From DASSFG01 sp035550375 (GTDB taxonomy: Bacteria > Planctomycetota > Planctomycetia > Pirellulales > JAICIG01): a stretch of 64,000 nt of DNA. The translations under genes were made by a program, and so were the position numbers. The stretch spans positions 62,001 through 126,000 of the forward strand of contig DASZPH010000011.1 of the NCBI GenBank assembly GCA_035550375.1, given 5' to 3'. The notes below the pieces were generated by a model. The model did not search any database, had not been told where the DNA came from, and worked only from the letters and a program-made list of their open reading frames with translations. This document shows positions 9,771 through 21,700 of this stretch, one piece after another. Each line of letters begins with the position of its first letter. The first letter of the stretch is position 1.

Positions 9771-12700
9771 ATGGGGATGTGGCGCTCGCTCCACCCTTTC
9801 AAGTCTGAAGGTCCGACGAAGCGGAAGCGTACGGCGACGACGGCGCGCAAGGCACAGGGGCGCGCCGCAGCCGAGGCGCGGAAAGCACTTTCTCGCCGTG
9901 CCCTCATCGAGCGATTCGAGGAGCGGGCCATGCTCAGTGGCTCGCCGGAGTTGATCTCGATCGTCGCCAACAGCGGCGACGTGGTCTATTCGTCCAGCGC
10001 GAGCGGGCAGGTGGCCGTCCTGCATACCTCGCCCAGCGAGTTGGACCTGTATTTCAATCAGGGAACCGTCCTCGATCCCACGACGCTCGGCGGCATTCAA
10101 GTCGTCGGCGCCGGGCTCGACGGAAAGCTCAACGATGCCGACGACGTGTCGCTCCATCCGGGCTATGTCGGCATCGGCACCACTCCCAACGAGGTGGTGC
10201 TGCGGTTCGCGCAGACGTTGTCAGACGGGCTCTACCAGATGACGCTGCTGGGCAGCGGTCCCAACGCACTGACCGACAGCAGCTCACCGCCAGACCCGTT
10301 CAATAGCGGCAACCCGGCACAGCCCAACCTGCAGGTGCCCTTTACGGTTGCGGCCGGTCCGCAGGTCACGGCGGTCGTCCCTGAGCCGATCGTCTACAAC
10401 TCCACAACCGGGCAGCTTCAGCAGAACACCAGTGAAATTGATGTCTATTTCAGTAAGCCCATACAGACCCTGGCGCAGTCAGTAAACCAGCTTGACCCCC
10501 GGCTGTTCCAGCTCATCGTGACGAACGACACGGCGTCGACGGTGAACCAGGGCTCCTATAACCCCACGTCCGTCAGTTTCGACCCGAGCACGAACAAGGC
10601 GACCCTCCTTTTCCAGGCGCCGCTCGACGCGCTGGCCGGTGGCAGCGGCGCGCTAAGGCTGCGCATCGGAGACAATCAGCAGGTCGTCACTTCGTTCACC
10701 ACGGGCCAGCAGGTCAACACGCAACCGGTGACAACGGTTATTCCCGAGCCCGGTTCGACCTTTGGCAATCCGTCGCAGCCTACGCTGCAGCCTTACTCGG
10801 TGAACCTGGAAAGCACGCAGCAGATGCAGCACCAGATCATCGATACGGTGCTGGGGGCGACCAACATCAATCCCGACGTCGCTGTCCTGGGCGGCAATAC
10901 GGGTGTGGGGGTGCGCAACGACCAGGTCCAGCAACATATCGACTACAGCGAATCGCCTCTCGGCCAAGGCGCGTTCGCCGCCGCCCCGACGCCCGGATCC
11001 ATTCCGACCTACACCTACAACTTTCCGGCCATTTACGGCGGCACGGCGGTTTCACCACTGCACAACGTGATCACCAGCCAGCAGGAGAACCTGGCGCGCG
11101 AGATCTTCCAGCTCTGGTCGACGTATTTGGGCGTGCAGTTCAGGGAAGTCAGCAGCGAGACGCTGGGAGCCGCAGACTTCGGCATCGTCACGGGCGAAGT
11201 GCAAGCCGTGAATCCCACCGCAGCGGCGACGCTGCAGGCGATCGCGGGCCCCGCGCCGACCAGCCCCCTGACGATCAACGGGGTCCCCGAGTACCTGGCG
11301 GTCATGAATGCCCAGGTCTACGCCAATGAAAGCCTGTACGGGGGGCCGTGGTTCACCGCGGCCATGCAGCAGATCGGTCGCCTCCTGGGGTTGGGCTTCG
11401 ATGGCGAAGGCCCTCCGGGCACGGTCATGGGGCTGGGCGGCAAGGATCCGGCCACGAACGCGGCGCCCGAGCCCGTCTTCCCCGGCAACACCGACATCCT
11501 CCACGGCCAGTCGATCTACCAGCCGGCGAGCGACAACGTCGACATGTACTCGTTTACGTTGCACTCGTCGGGGCAGTTCAGCGCCCAGACGATCGGGCAG
11601 CAGGGGTTCTTCAACGTCATCACCATCCCCTCGGGCACCTCGACGGGGGCCGTTGGCTCTGCGGTGGCCGACGGCAGCACGTTCAGCATCAACGACGGCA
11701 CGCAGACGGTGACGTTCGAGTTCGCCGCCAACGGCCGCATCGTCAACGACGGCAACCTGCCCATCGCCTACAACTCGAGCGACAGTGCCCTGACGGTGGC
11801 TGCCAAAGTGGCCGCCGCGGTCAACGGCGCCGCGTCGTCGCTGGGATTGAAAGCGACCGCCGGAGCCTCCGAGAACCAGGTTGGCTTGAGCGGCAACCTG
11901 ACGGTTACCCCCTCGGCGTCGACGCTTAACGTGATCACGGTCCCGTCGACGTCGAGCACGGTCGGCACGCGGGTGGTCGACGGCAGCACGTTCACCATCA
12001 GCGACGGCACCCACAGCGTCACCTTCGAGTTCGCGGCCAACGGCCGGAGCGTGACCGACGGCAACGTGCCGATCGCCTACAACACGACCGACAGCGCCAC
12101 GACGGTGGCCACCGACATCGCCAGCGCCGTCAGTGCGGCCGCGGTGACGACGGGTTTGAAAGCCACGGTGGGCGTCTACCAGAATCAGGTGGATGTCACG
12201 GGTCCCGTGTCGGTCACGCAATCGCCAGCCTACTTCAGCTCCATCACGGTGCCGTCCGTTTCAGGGACGGTCGGCACGGGCGTGGCCGACGGCAGCACCT
12301 TTACCCTCAGCAACGGCACCCAAAGCGTCACGTTTGAATTCGCGGCCAACGGCCGGAGCGTGACCGACGGCAACGTGCCGATCGCCTACAGCACGACCGA
12401 CAGCGCGCAGACCGTGGCGACCGACATCGCCAACGCGATCACCGTTGCCGCCGCGCAGCAGGGGTTGCAGGTCGTCGTCGGCGTGAAGGGAAACGTGGTG
12501 AACGTGAGCGGGTCGGTCAGCCTGACGCCGTCAGGCAACCAGGGTCAGGTCAGTTACTCGCAACAAGCGGGCCAGGTGGTTTACGGGCAGCAGTCCAACC
12601 AGATCGGCTACGCGCAACAGCCGAGCCAGCTCAACACCGTCTTGACGCTCTACAGCCAGACGAACGTCATTCAGGTGCCGGAGAACGCCTCGTCACCGGC

Positions 12701-15700
12701 CGGCGCGGTCGGCTCGACCGTCGTCGATGGCAGCACCTTCACAATCGACGACGGGGTCCATCCCCCGGTTACCTTCGAGTTCGCCGCCAACGGCCGCACG
12801 CTTACCGACGGCAACGTGCCGATCGCCTTTTCTTCCTCGCAGGACAGCGCGCACAACGTCGCGTTGGAAATCGCCAACGCGATCAACAGCGCGGCGGCGC
12901 AAACAGGCCTCGACGTGACGGCCTCCGTGCAGTTCGACCAGGTGGTGCTCAACGGTCCGGTGACCCTCACCGAGAGCACCCTCCAAGGAGGCGTGACCTA
13001 CACAGTCTCGCGTCAGATCGTCTCCCGCAACGACGATTACTTCGGTACCGACTCGTACCTGAACATGAATCTCGCGCCGGGCATCTATTACCTGGCGGTC
13101 ACGAGTACCGGCAACACCCAGTTCAACCCGAACGTGGCCAACAGCGGCTCGGGCGGCACCACGCAAGGGCCCTACGAGCTCGACCTCAATTACACGCCGG
13201 CCGCCACCAGCACCCTGACCGACCTGGCCGGCAACCCGCTTCTCGGCAACTCCAACGGAACAAGCGGGGGCGCTTACAACTTCTGGTTCAACGTCGGCAA
13301 TACGATCTTCGTCGACAAGACGCCCCCCTCCCTGACGTCGGGAGCACCCGGTTCGCTGACGAACCCCTACACCAACATCGCCACGGCGTTGCAAGTGGCG
13401 GCCAATCGGTTGATTGCTCCCGGCGGCACGACCCCCAACCTCGACGGCCAGACTTTCGTCGTTAACGACGGTCAGAATGCCCCAGTGACCTTTGAGTTCG
13501 CCGCTGACGGCCGGCAGGTGACGGACGGCAACGTGGCGGTCAACTTCAACAGCGGCAACGTGCTTGGCACGCCGGCCGACACACCGACCCAGGTTGCGCA
13601 GGACATCGCCACCGCGATTCAAGCGGAAGTGAACCTCAGCGCCCTGTCCTTCACGGTGGCGCCAGTCACCAACGGAAACGTGGTCGACGTCCAGGGCGCG
13701 TCTTTTGTCGACGCCAAGGGATCGCCCGCCCTCATGGCTTCGCCCAAGATCGTGCGCATTCTGGGCAACGGGACGGCCGACAACAGTCTCGGTGTGCCGG
13801 CGACGGCGCCCAACGGAGCCAGCATCACGGCCGGTCAGATCGTTGCGCCCGCGCAATCGTTCACGATCACGGCGGGGACGGTGACCTCCACGTTCGAATT
13901 CTTCAACGGCGACGCGATCGAAGTCTCGGCGGCCAGCGGGGCCAACATCGCCGATCGGAGCACGTTCTCGATCACGCAAGCCGGCAAAAGCGTCACCTTC
14001 GAATTCGCCGCCAACGGCCGCGTCGTCACCGACGGCAACTTTGCCATCGCCTACCAAACGGCTGATTCTAAATCCACGCTTGCCAAGGAAATTGCCCAGG
14101 CGATCAGCGCCGCCGCGGCCGCCGGCAAGTTTGGCACCAACTCGCCGATCTCGGGGGCCTACAGTGGCATCGGTCCCGACGGCAACGCCATCGTCAGCAT
14201 CGGCAGCAGCCCGGCGGTCGGCAATACGCCGGCCACCAGCTATAGCGTGAACGTCAGCGGCCTGGTGCTGAAGACCAGCACGAACAAGATGTCGATCGCC
14301 GCCGGCGACATCGCGGTGCGGTATACGAACTCGGATACGCCAGCGCAACTGGCCCAGGAAATTGCCGCGGCCATCAACGCCTCGCCGCTGGCCCAGCCGG
14401 CCGGCGGCGACGTGGCCGCCTCGGTGACCACGAATGCCGTGGCCTACACCAACGGAGCGGCCTGGTTCATTAACTTGACGGGTGTCGGCCAGTTGGTCAT
14501 CAACGCCCAGAACGCCTCGCAGCAGACAGGCGGGGGCGGCACGGTGACGGCCCTGGGCTTAATCGCCAGCTCCAACGCGCAGCCCTACGAAATCGGCACC
14601 AGCCAGTTCGGCGGCACGCCCCTGGCGGACGGCAGCAGCATGAACGTGCCGCAAAACGTGACGGTGATGATCGACGCCGGCGCCGTCTTCAAGCTGGAAG
14701 GGGCGAATATCAGCGTCGGCGTGAATTCACCGAACGTCGACCGCAGCCAGTCGGCCTTGCAGGTGCTCGGCACTCCGAACAGTTCGGTCTTCTTCACCTC
14801 CTTCCACGACAACTCGATCGGCACGGTCACCGACACGGTTACGGCTGCCAACGCCGGCGATTGGGGCGGCATCGTGTTCGGCTCGGCGGCCGACATGGAA
14901 AGCCAGGGGATTTTCCTCGACGACGTCAATCACGCCCGACTCAGCTATGCCGGCGGGACGGTCGTGGTCAATGGGTCGGCAGCCGAATACGCACCCATCT
15001 ACCTCAGCGGCTCCAGACCCACGATCACCAACAACACGATCCTCAACAGCCGCGATTCGGCGATTTCGGCCGACCCCAACAGCTTCACCGAAACCGTCTT
15101 CGGCAGCCCGGCCAACAGTCCGGCCGGCTTGCCGTCGCCTATCCAGACGAGCCCCGCGGTCAGTTCCACTGGCGGCACGCTCGCCACAGGAAGTTATTAC
15201 TATGTGATCACGGCCCTGACCGCGAGCGGCGAGACCACGGCCTCGGGCGAGGTGTCGGCGGCAGTCACGGGGCCGACGGGTGAGGTGACCCTGAGTTGGT
15301 TCCCCGTGGTGGGCGCGACCGGCTACAAGATCTATCGCGGCACGGCATCCGGAGCCGAAAACGTCCTGGCGGGGATCGTCTCCGTGGGCACGACGGCGAG
15401 CTTTGTTGATACCGGCGCCGTGGTGGCCACCGGGCAGTCGCCTCCCGTCAACCAACCTTTCAGCATCGACTACGAGCGCGCCGGTCCCGATATCTCGGGC
15501 AACACGCTGGCCGTGACCCAACCGGGCGCGATCACGCTTACGGCAGCGGCCGGAAACCTGATTCTTGCCGGCGAGACGTTCCAGGTCACGAACCCGAACA
15601 CGGGCACGACGAGTATTTTCGAGTTCGTCAACGACCTGGCGAACCGCACGATCGTATCCGGACAACTGCTGGCGGACGGCCACTACGCGGTGCTCTTCAG

Positions 15701-18700
15701 TCCGGGAGTGCCGGCCAGCGGCAGCGTCGCGGCGGTGCCGCCCGACACCGCGGCGCAGGTCGCCGCGCATATCGCCGGCGCGATCCAGGCGGCGAACATT
15801 GGCGTGACCGCCACCGCGACCACGAGCAGCGCGAACGTGAGCATCTCCGGCGCGTCGAGCGTCGTACCCTCGACGCCGAGCAGCTTCACCGCTCCGGCCG
15901 GCGCGTCGATCGTCAGCGGAGAGACCTTCGTCGTCGTCAACCTGGCCACCGGTGCTCAGTCCACCTTCCAGTTCATCACCACGGGTCAGACGGTCACGAC
16001 GGGAGACATCGCGGTCACCTTCACTACGGTCGACAGCGCCGCGACCATCGCCAGCAAGATGGCGGCGGCCATCAACGGCGCCAGTCTGAACATGCTAGCC
16101 ATTGCGGCGGGAAGCAATGTGCTACTGAGCGGCGCGACGGACTTCCGAATTACGACGGTCACCGGCGCGGGCATCTCGGCCACTGCTCCGCAGAATCTGA
16201 AGCTATCGACGGGGAGCGCTGTGACGGACGGCTCGACGTTCGTGATCAACAATCCCATAACGGGCAGCAGCGTTACCTTCCAGTACCATCTGGCGACCGA
16301 CACGACCTCGGTGGCGTCGGGCAACATCGCGATTGTCTATTCGAAGACCGATACCAGTTTGCAACTGGCCAACGAGACGGTCGCGGCAATCAACGCGGCC
16401 GGACTAGGCGTTTCAGCCGTCGCTGCCCCCACCACGGGAACCGGGGTGACCACGACCAACGTCTTTCTGATTGAGGTGCCCAGGGGCAAATTTGCCTCAC
16501 CGCTGAGTGTTGCCTCGACGACCGTGGCAAATACCGTGAACGGCCTTTTCATTCGCACGCAGGACAGTATTACTCAGGCGGCGGAGACGCTTTCGGTAAA
16601 CGCACGCTGGACCGCAACTGACATTCCCTATGTCCTGTCCGACAATCTGATCCTCCAGGGCAATCCGGGCGGCAATCTGGATAACATTGCGCGGATGAGC
16701 GCTCGCCTCGACATCGATCCGGGCGTTACGGTGAAGCTCAACGATGCGCGCATCGAAACACAAGTCGGTGCCAACTTCATCGCCGAAGGAACCGCGAGCC
16801 AACCGATCGTATTCACGTCCCTGCACGACAACACCTATGGCGGCGGTGGCACGTTTGAGACCGACGGAGTCAGCCCGAGTTCATCGTCGCCGTTGACCTT
16901 GCCCGCTCCCGGCGACTGGGCCGGCCTCTACTTCGCTCCCACTTCGATCGGCAGCCTTGACTACGCGGTGATCTCCTATGGCGGCGGCAATTCCACGGTG
17001 CAAGGCAATTCGGATTCGTTCAACGTCATCGAAATCCATCAGGCTACGGTGCGCATCGCCGATAGCACGATCGAGAACAACGCCAAGGGTCTCGTCACGG
17101 GTTCTCGCGGTGACCTGGAAGGGAACGATGCCGCGGCCATTTACGTGCTGGGCGCTCAGCCGGCGATTGTCAACAACGTATTCCTTGACAACGAAGGGGC
17201 GACCATCAGTGTCAACGCCAATTCGCTGACTTCCGCCATCGTGCCCGACTGGGGCCGAAGCACAGGCCCCATCAACCGCTTCACTCAATTCGACAACAAT
17301 GATGGACCGCTCGTTCGGCTCAACAAGATCGGCAACACGTTGAGCCAGGTGGCGATCAACGGAATGCTGGTCCGGTCCGGCACGCTGGACACACGGTCTG
17401 TCTGGGACGACACGGACATCGTGCATGTCGTTGAAGGGCAGATCCAAGTGCCGAATGTCGACACCCAGGGCGGACTGATGCTGGAAAGCAGTCCCTCAGC
17501 AAGCCTGGTTGTTAAGTTCAGCGGCACGAACGCCGGACTCACGGCCACCGGCACGCCACTGGATATCACCAACCGGGTGGGCGGTTCGGTGCAGGTCCTC
17601 GGCACGCCGAACCACCCGGTGATCCTCACGGCGCTGACCGATGCCACCGCCGGCGCCGGCCTGACGCCCGACGGCCGTACCCAGTATGACACCAACAACA
17701 CGGGCGTTGTTCCCAACGTTGCCGCTTCGGGAGTGCCGACTTTTCCACCGTCCGGCCAGCAGCTTGCGGTTACAACCACGACCACGGCGGCGACCCTGGT
17801 CAATGGCATGTTGCTGCGGCCCCTGGCCAACGGCGTTACGATCACGGGTTCGTCGCTCGTCGGCCAGGCGACCCAGCAGGGCACCTATGCTAACGGCGAC
17901 GGAGTGCCGTTGGAGATTCCGCAGAAAGGCGTGATTCTCACGAGCGGCAACGCGAACATTCCCGACCAGAACACGCTTCCGGGCTTCACGGGCGATTTGG
18001 GCACTGCCGGCGATCCCCGTTTGTCGGCCTTGATCGGCGGTACAGAGACTTTTGACGCCAACGAACTGACGATTACCTTCAACGTCGATCCAAACTCGGG
18101 AATTAAATCCGGCTCATTCGAATTCCAGTTTGGGAGCGAGGAATATCCGGACTTCGTCGGCTCACAATTCAATGACGTCCTGGCTGGATTCATCAACGGG
18201 GATCAGACCACGAATTTCATCCATGATTCCAATGGAAACCTGGTCACCATCAACAGCGCGTTTTTCAACATCGACAACTCCGTCGACCCGACGACGGGAA
18301 AATCGCCTTACAACATAGAATACAACGGCCTTACTTCGGGATTGGTCGCTTCGTTTCCGGTTCAGCCGGGGACGAATACGCTGACGATCGCCATTGCCGA
18401 CGCCTCAGACACTTTCCTCGACTCGGGCGTACTCATGACGGACCTGCACTTCAGCACACAGGATGTTGGAGCGGGGGGCGTGACCGCGGGAGGAGCGTCG
18501 GCCGGCGCGTGGCAAGGACTGACCTTCAACCAATACAGCAACGACAACAATGTGGCGGTGGTAAACGAGAAAGAGCCTGCCTACAACGGCGGCGTCGACA
18601 CCAACGGCACACCCTCGACGTCACAGCCGCTGGGGCAGCTCGCTGCGAACTTGACCAGCGGTGACGACAACCAGCGCCTGGGCTTCCTCGTCAACGGGAC

Positions 18701-21700
18701 AATCAGCCCCGACCATCCCGGCGACGCCGACGTGTACTCCTTCCAGGCTCAACCGGGCACGCAGGTTTGGATGGCGATGGGCAACACTTCGCCGAGTCTC
18801 GACGGGGTGCTCGAGCTCGTCGACAGCAACGGCACGGTGCTGGCGCGCAGCGACAGCGCCGCCAACGAGGCTCTGGATCCGAGCCTGCTGACGAGTGCCT
18901 CGCCGTCGGGCATGGGCTTCGCAGGGAACCTGGCGCAGCCGTTCGCGAGCGGCCCGCTCTTGGGCGGATACAATTCCAGCAATCCTTCGTTGTCGCACAC
19001 GCTCTATGGTCCCGGCAGCGTGAACGACCCCGGCCAACAGGATCTGTACAGCACGAACCCGAACGATCCCGGCTTCCGGGTCGTGCTGCCCGTTCCGCCG
19101 GGCTACAGCGGCAGCGGTCCCGCACAGTACTTCGTGCGCGTGCGCAGCGCCAGCCCCAACATCAACAACGTTCACGGCGGCCAAAGCAGCGGGGTTTACC
19201 AGGTCTCGATCGCTCTGCAACAGGCGCCGCTGCCGGCAGGTTCGTCGGTGCAATACGCGGACATCCGTTACGCCACCAACGGGATCACCGTGCAGGGTTT
19301 GCCGGCCCACTCGCCGTTGGTCGCCAACGCCGGCGAAACAACCAACGGCACCTCGAGCACCGATGCGTCTTCGGCGAACCAGCCGAGCCTCATCGGCACC
19401 GCGCAGAACCTGGGGAACGTGCTCGCCAGCGATCAGAACTCGGTCAGCGTCAGCGGCAGTCTGGCGCCTTCGGCCAGCAACCCCAATCTTTCCACGCAGG
19501 TCGATTGGTATCAGTTCTCGGTCAACTACAACCTGGTGCAGTTGCTGCAGGGTTCGACGGCCGCCGACCGGACCTTCGCCGCGATGTTCGACATAGACTA
19601 CGCCAGCGGCCTGCAGCGAGCCGACACCACGATCTCGGTCTACAACTCCAGCGGCACGCTGATCTACGTGGGACGCAACTCGGGTGTGGCCGACGATCAG
19701 CCGGCACCGAATTCGACGAGCCCTCTGAGCAACCTGACTGCCGGCTCCTTGGGCAACCTCGATCCGTTCATCGGCACGGTTCAAATCCCGGCGGGGGAGC
19801 AGGGCGGCACCAGCGAGACGTACTACGTCGCCATCAGCTCGAGTGCGGCTTTGCCGCAGGCGCTGGACGGCACGTTCTCGGCCAATAGCGCCAACGCCTT
19901 GGTGCGGCTGGAGCCGATCGACTCGGTCAATCGCATCGTGGAAGACCACGTCGGCAGCCAGGGGGGGCAAACGGCCCAGTCGGCCAGCACGTTGACGTCC
20001 ATGTTCAATGGCTCGGTCGACACCACGGCGAGCAACTTCGACCCAACGAAGCCGATCCTGGCCACGTCGCAGCAGGCCCAGCAGATCGCCTCGCTCAACA
20101 CCAGCGCGGTGCCGTGGACCTTGGGCAACGTCCAGTTGTTCGTCGACCAGGAGCCCCTCGCCAACACCCAGTTGCCGACGCCGGCGAACCCCACGGCCGG
20201 TGAGCTGTTTTCGATCAACCTCCCGGATACGAGGGCCGCCACGGCTCTGCGGACCGATATCGGGCCGCTGCAGGGCAACAACAACTTTGGTTACCAAGCC
20301 ATGGCCATCCGCAATGACGGCCTGCTGTATGGCTTCACGTTCGGCCGCACCGACGCAACGGCCGGGACGTACAACCAGATCAACACCGGCACGGCGGCCG
20401 CCACCGCCGCCGGCGCCGACAACCTCGCCACCAGCCAGAATGGGGCCAATAACACGGTCGTCCCCCAGAACGTCGGCGTGCAGATTCGGACCATGGCGTA
20501 CGTGCAGAACGGCACCAGCCGCACGCTGTTCGCCATCGGCAGCTACGTCGGCGGCAACGGGGCCGCCGCGTTCCAGAACGGCTTGTACGAACTCGACCCG
20601 AACACGGGTGCGGTCATTTCACCCCCCGACACCCGCAACCCGAACGCGGGAACAAGCTTCCTCCCCGTCTTGCTCAATCCGACGGGCGTGTCCCTCTCCG
20701 AGCAGATCACCGGCTTGGCCTCGATCGGCAACACTCTCTATGCCGTAACGAATCAGGGAGGCCTGTACATCGTCAACAACCCCGCGTCGACCGGCGCTTC
20801 GGTGCAGTTCGTAGGCCAAATCAAGGCTGGCAACGGAAGTGTCGTGCCGTTTACCGGGCTCACCAACGGTCCGCCCGACGTCAATAACGGGGCTTACGCC
20901 AACGATTTGTTCGGTGTCGACGCCAACGGCAATCTTTACGCCTTCAGTACGTCCGGCGCTTTGCAGAACGTCTTCAACGGCGGCACGGCTTCGAGCGTCT
21001 CGCTCGGGGTAACGAACATCGTGTCACTGGCGTTCTCCACGCTCGACTACAACCTCTGGCACGTGACCGATGCCCGTGCCAACGACCCCGGTCACGGAAC
21101 TGACACGGCCCCCGACAACAGCCGCGACCCCAACTCAGCCAACCAGCCCGACGCCGGCAACCTGAGCTACTACTTCGGCCTGGAAAACCCCAACGCCCCC
21201 GGCGTGATCGACACGGCGCAGGCCAATGGCACGGCCACGACCTTCCAGCCGGGCGCGGCAAACTACGCCACGAATCCGCAGGTCGCGGGCACGTGGGGAA
21301 CCCCGAATTACACGCCGAACTACAACCTGCCAGGCGGGGCGATGGGGAGCCTCGCCACCAACAGCTTCAGCCTGGCCAACTACAACGCCGCCGACGCCCC
21401 CACCCTCTATTTCGATTACTTCCTCAACACGGGGATGACGAACAACTCCACCGCCGGCTGGAAGTCGAGCGCCCGCGTGCTGGTCTCGACCGACGGCGGA
21501 GCGACGTGGAGCGAAGTCGCCACGAACGATCCCACACGGTCGGCCTACAACCTGGCCACCGACCCACTCAGCAGTTCACTCGGCGTAAGGCAAAATTCGC
21601 AAAAGAGCGAACTGCCGGGCTTCGACAGCGCGTCGGCAACGACGGGCGCCACCACGCAGGGCGGCCAGACGATGGTTGATCCGCGGCAGCAGGTGCAGCA

